64,000 bases of DNA from Euglena gracilis (taxonomy: Eukaryota > Euglenida > Euglenophyceae > Euglenales). Both the position numbers and the translations under genes were made by a program. The notes below the pieces were generated by a model. The model was not told the origin of the DNA, did no database searches, and saw only the letters and a program-made list of their open reading frames with translations. Within the stretch, counting starts at the first letter, position 1. Each line of letters opens with the position of its first letter. Of the stretch, positions 20,896-33,499 are shown one piece after another. Location: positions 79,542,474-79,606,473 of the forward strand of contig CP154956.1 of the NCBI GenBank assembly GCA_039621445.1, in the 5' to 3' direction.

Positions 20896-21714
20896 GGCAG
20901 GCAGTGGGCCGACTAGTCGGCCGACTACCCACTCTAATGTACCATCCCCCCCCATTATGTACCCCCCCCATTATGTACCCCCTGGGGGGAGGTACATAAT
21001 GGGGGGGTAGCTCACTGTCATAACACTTTTTCTAAAGAATTTCCCAAAAAATGACCCAAAATCGACGTTTTTGGGACGTTTTCGAAAAGTGATATTTGGC
21101 AAATGTGCTGAAAATTGACCATTTATTGCAAACATCCAAAAAGTTGCCAAAACTGACCCCTTTTGGGCTGTTCGGTCGGGTCTGGGAATGGGACCTGGGT
21201 ACCCCCCCATTGTGTACCTCCCCCGGTCCTAGGCGGTAGACTGAGGGGGGGGGGGTCCTGGGTGGTCGGCCGACTAGTCGGCCGACCACCCAATTGGTCG
21301 GCCGACTAGGCATGGTCGGCAGCTAGTCGGCGAGACAGGGGGGGGGGGGTCCTGGGTGGTCGGCGGACTAGTCGGCCGACCACCCACTCTAATGTAGTTA
21401 CGGGCCAGTCTCGCCGACTTTTTATGAAGAAAATTGTATGCAAACTAGTCGGTGGCTAGTCGGTGGGCATAAAAATGGTCTGTGGCGGGTCCAAACCACC
21501 CGGAAATGGTCCGGATGGGGCCAAATAAGTGCCTTACACCAACAGGAACACCCTCAGATGGAAATTTTTGGTCGGTGGGCCCTTGATGGGGTCCGGAGGG
21601 GTAAAAAACCAATGACGAAACAGGGATTACATGAAAATCCTTTAGAAATGCAAGCATTCTGCATCAGGACAGGCTGAAAACTCCCCCCTCCACCCCCCCC
21701 CGAGCCCAGATAAC

Positions 21715-22110
21715 AAAATCCCTTCTATGTTGGCAACATACTCGGGGGCTAAGTCGTTTTTGTGGCTCACTTTGGCATAGGCGGGGGGGGCTCCGCCCCC
21801 CCCCCCCGCACCCCCCCCTCAAATAACAAAATCCCTTCTATGTTGGCAACATACTCGGGGCCAAGTCGTTTTTGTGGCTCACTTTGGCATAGGCGGGGGG
21901 GGCTCCGCCCCCCCCGCACCCCCCCCCTCAAATAACAAAATCCCTTCTATGTTGGCAACATACTCCGGGGTTAAGTCGTTTTTGTGGTTCATTTTGGCAT
22001 AGGCGGGGGGGGGCTCCGCCCCCACCCCTCGCACCCCCCCCTCAAATAACAAAATCCCTTCTATGTTGGCAATGTACTTGGAGGGCTAAGTCCTTTGTGC
22101 AAAATTTGAC
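21715..22110 (-). repeat. ~115-bp satellite, inverted array
   Basis: Three to four units in reverse orientation (AAATAACAAAATCCCTTCTA, TGTTGGCAACATACTCGGGG). Confidence 0.85.
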
Positions 22111-22140
22111 TTATATTGACTTATATACTACTACAAAAAG

Positions 22141-22255
22141 AGGTCTCGGACGCCGGTTCTGTCCAAAGCCCGGCGTTCCAAACGCCGGTTCCGTCCGAAG
22201 GACGGAACCGGCGTTTGGAACGCCGGGCTTTGGACAGAACCGGCGTCCGAGACCT
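22141..22255. repeat. Near-perfect 115-bp hairpin
   Basis: AGGTCTCGGACGCCGGTTCT ... pairs with ... AGAACCGGCGTCCGAGACCT around a CGTCCGAAGGACG centre. The arms carry two GCCGGTTCnGTCC words. Confidence 0.9.
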
Positions 22256-22989
22256 CTTGTTTAAGCCGGCGTTTTAGAGACGCCGGGCTCAGGACAGAAC
22301 CGGCGTCCCCACCCTTCGGAGGTTAGGCACAGCGGGGGGGGGGGGGGGGGTTGAGGGGGGGGGGGGGGGGGCGAGGGCCGCGCGTCGGCCGCGCTGAGGG
22401 TTAGGGTGGTTGATTGGGTTGTCCTATGTCTGTTCCTCATCGGTCTGGAATGCATCCTCCCTCTTGGTCTTTTCTTGTTATTTCCCCCAAAAAGTGGTCA
22501 TTTTTTGCCATTTTTGGGCAATTTTTGACCAAAAAAGTGCTTTTTTGGCCGCGAGCAGACCGCGGGGCCCCCCAATTTGCCCTTTTTTGTCCCCACATCG
22601 TCCTTTTTCGTCATTTTTGGGCATCAAACAAGTCGCGATTTTTTCCACTAAATTTTTTTTTTTTTTTTTCTTGGCCCCCTATGCTAGGCCCACAGGGGGG
22701 GGTAGGGAAAAGGGAGGAAGAATTAAAACAAACAAGGTGGTGGGTTGAATCGAAGTTTGTTTGGTGTTTCCGCCCGGGTTTGTGTCTAGCTTGTTAGGCC
22801 TAGTTATCCTTGGGATCTGTTCCTTCCAGTTAGTCATCCGTGTCCATGGCGTCTTATGTTTGTTCTCAATTTTTTTTGTTCTAGGTGGGGCGTTGATGTC
22901 TAGGCTGGTGGGGTGGTATAGTAAGGCGTGGGTGTTTATTTTTGTCCTTCCCCGCCCCTCTCTCCATCCTTCGGCCAAAGGACACTCCC

Positions 22990-23520
22990 AGGACCAATCT
23001 CCGACCACTGAACTGCAATGTCACACCACTTTGCACTTCACCAAATTCCGGCGATCGCGAGGGTATTTCTGGCTGTGTCAATCGTCCAGGTATAAAATCA
23101 CCCCTCGATCGAAAGCTCTTTTCATCAGACGACTGGCGATCACCACCAAATTCAGCCACGTCGCCTGGAGCTCTTATTTTCTGTCAGTGGGGAATCCTAA
23201 TTTCACAACTCTGGTGCACACCCAAGGCCCTGAGGTCGTTGATTCGAAGAGGAAAAACGTTTCTGTAGGGTTTATTCAGCATCTTAAACCAAAAAGCACT
23301 GAAAATTGCGACAAATTTCGGCTCAGATTCTGGCCGATCCGACGATCGCGAGCGTATCTCGGGCTGCGTGCAACGTTAGGGTACCAAGTTACCCCTCGAT
23401 CGAAAGCTCTTTTCAACAGACGACCAGCGGTGCTCATCAGATCTTTCCACGCTGCACGGTACTCTATTTCCAAATCTGGGCCGATTTTCACCAAATTTGG
23501 ATATCCACCCTAGTGGTCCC
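22990..23520 (-). mobile_element. Old, reversed relative of the 815-bp element core
   Basis: Two degenerate copies of TCGATCGAAAGCTCTTTTCA spaced about 300 bp apart match the complement of the AGAGCTTTCGATCGATGGG landmark of the 815-bp elements. A plus-strand frame is open for about 250 codons across it, but its only internal pattern (PRSKALFnRR...FSHVAW / PRSKALFNRR...FHAARY) is the repeat itself. I regard it as non-coding. Confidence 0.5.
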
Positions 23521-23718
23521 CGGATGGCAAAATTCATTGTCCTTGATGGTTGAAACACTCATACCAGCACCTTAGGGCCACTTTTGGGCACTTTTGGTGA
23601 CATTTTTTGGAATGAAAATCGGACGCCGGGCTTTGGACAAAGCCGGCGTTCCTAACGCCGGGCTTTAGGACAGAACCGGCGTCCGAAAGCCCGTGGGGGG
23701 GGACGCCGGTTCTGTCCT

Positions 23719-24542
23719 GAAACCGTGTATTGGGGCTCTGGCTTCACGCCCGAACCGGCGTTCCAGAACGCCGGTTCGGCGCAGAAATTTTTGCGCCGAA
23801 CCGGCGTTCTGGAACGCCGGTTCGGGCGGGAAGATGGGAAGATAGCGTCCAGGGGACCGAGAATAAAAAGTGCCAAAAAGTGTTCAAAATGCTTAGTAGA
23901 CATGTGGCAATCACATCTGAGCAGTTTTTGGGAGGTAATTGGCCAGATATTGGGGTATTTTGTGCAAGAATTTCCATTCGGCCAAATTTAGGGAATTTTT
24001 GAAATATAATACCATGCAGCACGGCTGAAATCTAAGGCCATCTGCTGAAAGCCCCTGAGAAGAGCTTTCGATCGATGGGCAACATGGCCGGTGAAACATG
24101 GGAATTTCGACTTTGCAAACAGGGTCGGAAAATGCGATCGCCGATTTTCAGAGTGCTCTGCAGTGTAGCTGAGTTCTGTGGGTACCAAGCGAAAGGTCTT
24201 GGGGAGAGCTTTCGATTGATGTGCTGTATGGCACCTCAGGTGTGGGATTTCACAAATTAGGATGTCAAATTTTGGAATGCACGATCGCTGAAAATAAGCG
24301 CTGTGTGGATTATGCTGAATCCTGTGGCCATCTGCCAAAAGCACTTGAGAAGAGCTTTCGATCGATGGGTAACATGGCACCAGACGGGTGAAAACTTCAA
24401 TCGACCAGTCGATATGGCCATGCGCCGAAAGGAGCCCAAAATGCTCCAAAATGTTCGAAAAATGGGTATTTAGGCCGAAATTGACCTGGATTCCTTGAAC
24501 GCCGGTTCGGGCGTGAAGCCAGAGCCCCTAATCCACGGTTTC
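23719..24542. mobile_element. 815-bp-type TIR element, divergent copy
   Basis: It starts GAAACCGTGTATTGGGGCTC and ends with the complement GAGCCCCTAATCCACGGTTTC. Both ends continue into TTCACGCCCGAACCGGCG. The internal landmarks ACATGTGG, ATACCATGCAGCA and GAGAAGAGCTTTCGATCGAT are all present. No coding capacity. It is flanked by further GAACGCCGGTTCGG hairpins at 24540-24670. Confidence 0.85.
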
Positions 24543-25065
24543 AACAACTGTGTCCAGAACGCCGGTTCGGCCACGGAACTGTGTTCCAGAACGCCGGTTC
24601 GGGCTGCCGCCCGAACCGGCGTTCTGGAACACAGTTCCGTGGTCCGAACCGGCGTTCTGGACACAGTTTTCGTATCAGAGCCCGGCGTCTCAAACGCCGG
24701 CTTAACGGATAGAGGTGTTCTTTTGCCAAAAGTGGCCCAAAATGGACATTTTGCCCCCAGTTTTTTGCATATTCACCCCCGACTGGGGGGTTCTGGAGCC
24801 ATTTGGGTGGGTTTTGACTGGTTTTGGGGTGATTTGGACAAAAATTTTTCTCAGGGGGGGGGGCTTAAAAGTCGGCGAAACTGGCCCGTAACTACATTAG
24901 AGTGGGTGGTCGGCCGACTAGTCGGCCGCCCCCCAAGGGCCCCCCCCCCCCTGTCTCGCCGACTAGCTGCCGACCAGGCCTAGTCGGCCGACCAATTGGG
25001 TGGTCGGCCGACTAGTCGGCCGACCACCCAGGACCCCCCCCCCCAGTCTACCGTTTGCCACTACC

Positions 25066-25130
25066 TCCCCCCCATTGTGTACCTCCCCCCCAATTTCGGC
25101 CTCCCGCGGGGAGGTACATAATGGGGGGGG
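25066..25130. repeat. G-tract island, word GGTACATAATGGGGG
   Basis: ATTGTGTACCTCCCCCCC and GGGGAGGTACATAATGGGGG face each other. The same word forms an island at 20944-21008 and a single copy at 21200. Confidence 0.65.
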
Positions 25131-25469
25131 GATGGTACTAACGGATCCAAACCGCCGACTTTTAAGCTCCCCCCCATGAAGAAAATCCTATGCAAAACTA
25201 GTCGGTGGCTAGTCGGCGGTCATAAAAATGGTCTGTGGCGGGCCCAAATCACCCGGAAATGGTCCGGATGGGGACAAATAAGTGTCTTACGCCTAAATAA
25301 ACACCCCCAGATGGAAACCTTTGGTCGGTGGGGGGTGTCGGTGGGCCCTTGATGGGGGTCCGGAGGGGTAAAAAACCAATGATGTAACAGGGATTACATG
25401 AAAATCCTTTAGAAATGCAACATACTCGGAGGCTAAGTCGTTTTTGTGGCTCATTTTGGCATAGGCGGC

Positions 25470-25620
25470 TCCGTGCGGATGATTGGCTACGACGATCCCG
25501 GAGGTCGTACCGACCATGGTCGGACCGACCTAGGTCGGGCCGACCATTGGCTATGGCCTATCGACCATTGGAGGTCGGGCCAACCAGGTCGGCCCGACCT
25601 CCAATCATCCGCATTACCCC
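25470..25620. repeat. GGTCGGCCCGACC palindrome family
   Basis: Iterated GGTCGGNCCGACC words begin with GATTGGCTACGACGATCC and end with CCTCCAATCATCCGCATTAC. Relatives are at 37395-37505, 39085-39175, 39465-39530, 41860-42080, 43085-43135, 44440-44530 and 45515-45640. Confidence 0.8.
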
Positions 25621-26354
25621 CCCTTTTTTGGAAATTTAAGCCCCCCCCCCCCCGCAAAATTTGATTCGGCAAATTTGACTCAAAAAGGATGGAAACACAT
25701 TGGAATCACCTTGAAACTGTCAAAAAACATCCCATATGGAAAAAAAAATGAAAAACCCCCCCAATATACTCCTTTTGTGCTAACTTAGTCGGCCTGCGGC
25801 CTCCTCCGGGGGGGGCTGCCGCCCCCCCCCCCCGGACCCCCCCCCCCGCCTAAAATAACAATACCCCCTTGTGTGTGCAAGGCAAGGATGGCCAAAACGC
25901 GCCCCCCAACAAACTCCGTTTGTGCTAACTTAGTCGGCCTGCGGCCTCCTCCGGGGGGGGCTGCCGCCCCCCCCCCCCCGGACAGTGCCAAACGGTAGAC
26001 TGGGGGGGGGGGTGTGGGGGGTCGGCCGACTAGTCGGCCGACTACCCAATTGGTCGGCCGACTAGTCGGCCGACTAATTGGTCGGTAGCTAGTCGGCGGG
26101 GGGGTAGTGGGTAGTCGGCCGACTAGTCGGCCGACTACCCACTCTAATGTACTAACGGGTCAAAACCGCCGACTTTTAAGCCCCCCCCCCTGGGAAAAAA
26201 ATTTGTCTAAATCACCTCAACGCCGGTCAAAACCCACCCAAATGGCTCCAGAACCCCCCAATCGGGGGTGAATATGCAAAAAAATTGGGGGAAAATGTCC
26301 ATTTTGGGCCACTTTTGACAAAAGTACACCTCTCCCCATTGAATTTTCAACATA

Positions 26355-26708
26355 CCATCCCCCCCCCCCGAGCTATTCCCGTCCCCGGGAGCCTTTACGG
26401 CCCAATGGGAACAGTACGGGGGGGGGAACAGCTCGGGGGGGGGACCTAGGTCCCCCCCCCGAGCTATTCCCATACCCGACCCCTGGGCAACCCAAAAAGG
26501 GTCATTTTTGGCAACTTTTTTGGTTGTTCGCAAAAAATGGTCAATTTTGAGCACATTTGCCAAAAAGTAATTTTTGAAAACTGCCCAAAAACGTCGATTT
26601 TTGAGCACTTTTTTGGGAAGTTCTTTGTAAAAAGTGCTATGACTATGAGCTATTCCCGTACCCCCAATGGGAATAGCTCGGGGGGGGGAATAGCTCGGGG
26701 GGGGGGAA
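26355..26708. repeat. G-tract island, word GGGAATAGCTCGGGGGG
   Basis: GAGCTATTCCC and its complement next to C/G tracts occur at least six times, with an AT-rich centre (26490-26640). It is inserted in the first higher-order unit only, between ATTTTCAACAT and AAGTCAAAATTTG, which are adjacent in the other units. Confidence 0.75.
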
Positions 26709-26739
26709 TGGTAAGTCAAAATTTGCACAAAAAAAGGGT

Positions 26740-27593
26740 CTTATTCCTCCAAGTCTATTGCCAACATAGAAGGGATTTTGTTACTTGAGGGGGGGGGGTG
26801 CGGGGGGGCGAGCCCCCCCCCCGCCTATGCCAAAGTGAGCCACAAAAACGACTTGGCCCCCGAGTATGTTGCCAACACAGAAGGGATTTTGTTATTTGAG
26901 GGGGGGGTGCGGGGGGGTGGAGGGGGCGGAGCCCCCCCTGCCTATGCCAAAGTGAGCCACAAAAACGACTTAGCCCCCGAGTATGTTGCCAACATAGAAG
27001 GGATTTTGTTATTTGAGGGGGGGGTGCGGGGGGGGGGGGCGGAGCCCCCCCCCCCCCGCCTATGCCAAAGTGAGCCACAAAAACGACTTAGCCCCCGAGT
27101 ATGTTGCCAACACAGAAGGGATTTTGTTATTTGAGGGGGGGGTGCAGGGGGAGGGGGGCGGAGCCCCCCCCCGCCTATGCCAAAGTGAGCCACAAAAACG
27201 ACTTAGCCCCCGAGTATGTTGCCAACAGAGAAGGGATTTTGTTATTTGAGGGGGGGTTCGGGGGGGGGGGCGGGGGGCCGAGCCCCCCCCCCCCCCGCCT
27301 ATGCCAAAGTGAGCCACAAAAACGACTTAGCCCCCGAGTATGTTGCCAACACAGAAGGGATTTTGTTTTTTGAGGGGGGGGTGCGGGGGGGGGGCGGAGC
27401 CCCTCCCCGCCTATGCCAAAGTAAGCCACAAAAACGACTTAGCCCCCGAGTATGTTGCCAACAGAGAAGGGATTTTGTTATTTGAGGGGGGGGGTGCGGG
27501 GGGGGCGGAGCCCCCCCCGCCTATGCCAAAGTGAGCCACAAAAACGACTTAGCCCCCGAGTATGTTGCCAACACAGAAGGGATTTTGTTATTT
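26740..27593 (+). repeat. ~115-bp satellite, seven units
   Basis: Units of about 112-125 bp differ mainly in G/C tract length. CCAACACAG and CCAACAGAG variants alternate. Confidence 0.9.
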
Positions 27594-28408
27594 GAAACCG
27601 TGTCTGGGGGCTCCGTTTTCATGCCCGAACCGGCGTCTGGGACGCCGGTTCGGGCGGGAAATTTCTGCGCCGAACCGGCGTCCCAGACGCCGGTTCGGGC
27701 GGGAAACCGGCGTCTGGGGGACCCAAAATAAAAAGTGCCAAAAAGTGTCCAAAAGGGTTTGTAGACATGTGGTAATCACATTTGCGCAGTTTTTGGGTGG
27801 TCTTGGGCCAAAAATTGGGGTTTTTTGAGGAAAAGTTTCCTTTTGGCCAATTTTGGAGACTTTCTGAAATAGAATACCACGCAGCATGGCTGAAATCTAA
27901 GGCCATCTGCTGAAAGCCCTTGAGAAGAGCTTTCGATCGATGGGTAACATGGCAGCTGAAAAGTGGAATTTCAGATATGCAAATGGGGTCCGAAAAATGC
28001 GGAAAAATGCGATCGCTGATTTTGAGGTCGCTTTGCAATCTGGCTGAGTTCTGTGGGTACCAAGCGAAAGGTGTTGGCGAGACCTTTCGTTTGATATGCA
28101 ATTTGCAACCTGAACTGTGGGATTTGACAAATTAGGATGTCAAATTTTGGAATACACGATCGCTGAAAATAAGCGCTGCGTGCATTGTGGCCGAATCCTG
28201 TGATTATCTGTCGAAAGCCCTTGAGAAGAGCTTTCGATTAATGGGTAACATGGCTTCATAAGTGTGGAATCTGCCATTTTTGACCGGCGGCCCATTTGGG
28301 CCAAAATCGCCCAAAACTGCCCCAAACATGGGTATTTTGGGCGAAATTGGCCGTGATTCCCTAGCCGCCGGTTCGGGCATGAAAACGGAGCCCCCTAGCC
28401 ACGGTTTC
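27594..28408. mobile_element. 815-bp TIR element, unit 1
   Basis: The left end GAAACCGTGTCTGGGGGCTC and the right end's complement GAAACCGTGGCTAGGGGGCT continue into CCGTTTTCATGCCCGAACCG. The interior shows a loose ~150-bp period: GCTGAAATCTAAGG at 27890, GCTGAGTTCTGTGG near 28043, GCCGAATCCTGTG near 28190, each followed by a TTTCG(A/T)T block. No target duplication is evident and no transposase is encoded. Confidence 0.85.
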
Positions 28409-29194
28409 AAAAACTGTGTCCTAGACGCCGGTTCGGGCGGGAAACCTGTGCCTGGGACGCCGGTTCGGGCGGCAAATTTGACTCAAAAAGGATGGAAACA
28501 CATTGGAATCACCTTGAAACTGTCAAAAAACATCCCATATGGAAAAAAAAATGAAAAACCCCCCCAATATACTCCTTTTGTGCTAACTTAGTCGGCCTGC
28601 GGCCTCCTCCGGGGGGGGCTGCCGCCCCCCCCCCCCCCGGACCCCCCCCCCCGCCTAAAATAACAATACCCCCTTGTGTGTGCAAGGCAAGGATGGCCAA
28701 AACGCGCCCCCCAACAAACTCCGTTTGTGCTAACTTAGTCGGCCTGCGGCCTCCTCCGGGGGGGGCTGCCGCCCCCCCCCCCCCCCGGACAGTGCCAAAC
28801 GGTAGACTGGGGGGGGGGGGGTAGTGGCTAGTCGGGCGACTAGTCGGCCGACTACGCAATTGGTCGGCCGACTAGTCGGCCGACTAATTGGTCGGTAGCT
28901 AGTCGGCGGGGGGGTAGTGGGTAGTCGGCCGACTAGTCGGCCGACTACCCACTCTAATGTACTAACGGGTCAAAACCGCCGACTTTTAAGCCCCCCCCCT
29001 GGGAAAAAAAATTGTCTAAATCACCTCAACGCCGGTCAAAACCCACCCAAATGGCTCCAGAACCCCCCAATCGGGGGTGAATATGCAAAAAAATTGGGGG
29101 AAAATGTCCATTTTGGGCCACTTTTGAAAAAAGTACACCTCTACAAATTGAATTATAAACATAAGACAAAATATGAACAAAAAAAGGGTCTTAT

Positions 29195-29698
29195 CCCTCC
29201 AAGTCTATTGCCAACATAGAAGGGATTTTGTTACTTGAGGGGGGGGGTGGGAGGGTGCGGAGCCCCCCCCCCCCCGCCTATGCCAAAGTGAGCCACAAAA
29301 ACGACTTGGCCCCCGAGTATGTTGCCAACACAGAAGGGATTTTGTTATTTGAGGGGGGGGTGCGGGGGGGGGGGGGGCGGAGCCCCCCCCCCCGCCTATG
29401 CCAAAGTGAGCCACAAAAACGACTTAGCCCCCGAGTATGTTGCCAACACAGAAGGGATTTTGTTATTTGAGGGGGGGGGTGCGGGGGGGGGGGGGGGGCG
29501 GAGCCCCCCGCCTATGCCAAAGTAAGCCACAAAAACGACTTAGCCCCCGAGTATGTTGCCAACAGAGAAGGGATTTTGTTATTTGGGGGGGGGGTGGGGG
29601 GGGGGGGGGGCGGCGCCCCCCCCGCCTATGCCAAAGTGAGCCACAAAAACGACTTAGCCCCCGAGTATGTTGCCAACACAGAAGGGATTTTGTTATTT
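29195..29698 (+). repeat. ~115-bp satellite, four units
   Basis: Same unit as at 26740; it precedes the second 815-bp element. Confidence 0.9.
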
Positions 29699-30513
29699 GA
29701 AACCGTGTCTGGGGGCTCCGTTTTCATGCCCGAACCGGCGTCTGGGACGCCGGTTCGGGCGGGAAATTTCTGCGCCGAACCGGCGTCCCAGACGCCGGTT
29801 CGGGCGGGAAACCGGCGTCTGGGGGACCCAAAATAAAAAGTGCCAAAAAGTGTCCAAAAGGGTTTGTAGACATGTGGTAATCACATTTGCGCAGTTTTTG
29901 GGTGGTCTTGGGCCAAAAATTGGGGTTTTTTGAGGAAAAGTTTCCTTTTGGCCAATTTTGGAGACTTTCTGAAATAGAATACCACGCAGCATGGCTGAAA
30001 TCTAAGGCCATCTGCTGAAAGCCCTTGAGAAGAGCTTTCGATCGATGGGTAACATGGCAGCTGAAAAGTGGAATTTCAGATATGCAAATGGGGTCCGAAA
30101 AATGCGGAAAAATGCGATCGCTGATTTTGAGGTCGCTTTGCAATCTGGCTGAGTTCTGTGGGTACCAAGCGAAAGGTGTTGGCGAGACCTTTCGTTTGAT
30201 ATGCAATTTGCAACCTGAACTGTGGGATTTGACAAATTAGGATGTCAAATTTTGGAATACACGATCGCTGAAAATAAGCGCTGCGTGCATTGTGGCCGAA
30301 TCCTGTGATTATCTGTCGAAAGCCCTTGAGAAGAGCTTTCGATTAATGGGTAACATGGCTTCATAAGTGTGGAATCTGCCATTTTTGACCGGCGGCCCAT
30401 TTGGGCCAAAATCGCCCAAAACTGCCCCAAACATGGGTATTTTGGGCGAAATTGGCCGTGATTCCCTAGCCGCCGGTTCGGGCATGAAAACGGAGCCCCC
30501 TAGCCACGGTTTC
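29699..30513. mobile_element. 815-bp TIR element, unit 2
   Basis: Same length as unit 1 and essentially identical, pointing to recent amplification or homogenisation of the array. Confidence 0.85.
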
Positions 30514-31294
30514 AAAAACTGTGTCCTAGACGCCGGTTCGGGCGGGAAACCTGTGCCTGGGACGCCGGTTCGGGCGGCAAATTTGACTCAAAAAGGATGG
30601 AAACACATTGGAATCACCTTGAAACTGTCAAAAAACATCCCATATGGAAAAAAAAATGAAAAACCCCCCCAATATACTCCTTTTGTGCTAACTTAGTCGG
30701 CCTGCGGCCTCCTCCGGGGGGGGCTGCCGCCCCCCCCCCCCGGACCCCCCCCCCCCGCCTAAAATAACAATACCCCCTTGTGTGTGCAAGGCAAGGATGG
30801 CCAAAACGCGCCCCCCAACAAACTCCGTTTGTGCTAACTTAGTCGGCCTGCGGCCTCCTCCGAGGGGGGCTGCCGCCCCGCCCCCCCCCCCCCCCCGGAC
30901 AGTGCCAAACGGTAGACTGGGGGGGGGGTTGGTAGTCGGCCGACTACCCAATTGGTCGGTCGGCCGACTAATTGGTCGGTAGCTAGTCGGCGGGGGGGTA
31001 GTGGGTAGTCGGCCGACTAGTCGGCCGACTACCCACTCTAATGTACTAACGGGTCAAAACCGCCGACTTTTAAGCCCCCCCCCCCTGGGAAAAAAAATTG
31101 TCTAAATCACCTCAACGCCGGTCAAAACCCACCCAAATGGCTCCAGAACCCCCCAATCGGGGGTGAATATGCAAAAAAATTGGGGGAAAATGTCCATTTT
31201 GGGCCACTTTTGACAAAAGTACACCTCTCCCCATTGAATTTTCAACATAAGTCAAAATTTGCACAAAAAAAGGGTCTTATCCCTCCAAGTCTAT

Positions 31295-31896
31295 TGCCAA
31301 CATAGAAGGGATTTTGTTACTTGAGGGGGGGGGGTGCGGGGGGGGCGGAGCCCCCCCCCCCCCCCTGCCCAAGTTAGCCACCAAAAAGACTTTGCCCCCC
31401 AGTATGTTGCCAACACAGAAGGGAATGTGTTATTTGAGGGGGGGGGGTGCGGGGGGGGGGGGGCGGAGCACCCCCCCCGCCTATGCCAAAGTGAGCCACA
31501 AAAACGACTTAGCCCCCGAGTATGTTGCCAACAGAGAAGGGATTTTGTTATTTGAGGGGGGGGTGCGGGGGGGGGGGGGCGGAGCCCCCCCCCCCCCGCC
31601 TATGCCAAAGTGAGCCACAAAAACGACTTAGCCCCCGAGTATGTTGCCAACACAGAAGGGATTTTGTTATTTGAGGGGGGGGGTGCGGGGGGGGGGGGAG
31701 CCCCTCCCCCCGCCTATGCCAAAGTAAGCCACAAAAACGACTTAGCCCCCGAGTATGTTGCCAACAGAGAAGGGATTTTGTTATTTGAGGGGGGGGGGTG
31801 CGGGGGGGCGGAGCCCCCCCCGCCTATGCCAAAGTGAGCCACAAAAACGACTTAGCCCCCGAGTATGTTGCCAACACAGAAGGGATTTTGTTATTT
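31295..31896 (+). repeat. ~115-bp satellite, five units
   Basis: The first unit is divergent (CCCAAGTTAGCCACCAAAAA); the rest are standard. Confidence 0.9.
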
Positions 31897-32700
31897 GAAA
31901 CCGTGTCTGGGGGCTCCGTTTTCATGCCCGAACCGGCGTCTGGGACGCCGGTTCGGGCGGGAAATTCTGCGCCGAACCGGCGTCCCAGACGCCGGTTCGG
32001 GCGGGAAACCGGCGTCTGGGGGACCCAAAATAAAAAGTGCCAAAAAGTGTCCAAAGGGTTTGTAGACATGTGGTAATCACATTTGCGAAGTTTTTGAGTC
32101 TTCTTGGGCCAAAAATTGGGGTTTTTGATGAAAAGTTTCCTTTTGGCCAATTTTGGAGATTTTCTGAATTAGAATACCACGCAGCATGGCTGAAATCTAA
32201 GGCCATCTGCTGAAAGCCTTGAGAAGAGCTTTCGATCGATGGGTAACATGGCAGCTGAAAAGTGGAATTTCAGATATGCAAATGGGGTCCGAAAAAATGC
32301 GGAAAAATGCGATCGTGATTTTGAGGTCGCTTTGCAATCTGGCTGAGTTCTGTGGGTACCAAGCGAAAGTTGGCGAGACCTTTCGTTTGATATGCATTTG
32401 CAACCTGAACTGTGGGATTTGACAAATTAGGAGTCAAATTTTGGAATACACGATCGCTGAAAATCGCTTGCATGTGGCCGAATCCTGTGATTACTGTCGA
32501 AAGCCCTTGAGAAGAGCTTTCGATTAATGGGTAACATGGCTTCATAAGTGTGGAATCTGCCATTTTTGACGGCGGCCCATTTGGGCCAAAATCGCCCAAT
32601 GAAACATGGGTATTTTGGGCGAAATTGGCCCGTGATTCAAATTGCACGGAGCTAGCTTAAGCGCCGGTTGTGTGGCGAAAGCCTGTGATTCGGGCGGCAT
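31897..32700. mobile_element. 815-bp TIR element, unit 3 (degraded)
   Basis: It is clearly the same element but has many one- to few-base deletions (for example AAATCGCTTGCATGTGG for AAATAAGCGCTGCGTGCATT...). The 3' terminal repeat is ruined after GATTCAAATTGCACGG. Units 1, 2 and 4 have none of these changes. Confidence 0.8.
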
Positions 32701-32928
32701 TTGACTGGTGCACATGGCACATTGTCTGTCCCCCATTGTGCCCCCCCAAACGGCGAAATTGGCCGGCCTCCTGTTCGGGAGGGGATCAAAAACTTGCCTA
32801 AAAATTTCACCCATTAACACATTCAAAAATTCGCACCCTGTGGAAAAACACATGAAAAACCTTGAAAGAAAAAAAAATATTCAAACTCCTTTTGTGCTAA
32901 CTTAGTCGGCCTTCGGCCTCGTCCGGGG

Positions 32929-32964
<36 letters not shown>

Positions 32965-33499
32965 CCTAAAATAACAATACCCCCTTGTGTGTGCAAGGCA
33001 AGGATGGCCAAAACGCGCCCCCCAACAAACTCCGTTTGTGCTAACTTAGTCGGCCTGCGGCCTCCTCCGGGGGGGGCCTCCCCCCCCCCCCCCCCCGGAC
33101 AGTGCCAAACGGTAGACTGGGGGGGGGGGGTAATGGGTAGTCGGCCGACTACCCAATTGGTCGGCCGACTAGTCGGCCGACTAAGTGGTGGGGAGCGAGT
33201 CGGCGGGGGGGTAGTGGGTAGTCGGCCGACTAGTCGGCCGACTACCCACTCTAATGTACTAACGGGTCAAAACCGCCGACTTTTAAGCCCCCCCCCTGGG
33301 AAAAAAATTTGTCTAAATCACCTCAACGCCGGTCAAAACCCACCCAAATGGCTCCAGAACCTCCCAATCGGGGGTGAATATGCAAAAAAAATTGGGGGAA
33401 AATGTCCATTTTGGGCCACTTTTGACAAAAGTACACCTCTCCCCATTGAATTTTCAACATAAGTCAAAAAAAAAAAAAAAAAAGGGTCTTATCCCTCCA

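Noticed and set aside
22761-23513. 250-codon open frame
   Set aside because: Its only internal pattern is two copies of the repeat also present, reversed, in the 815-bp elements. No known domain; best explained as repeat DNA open by chance.
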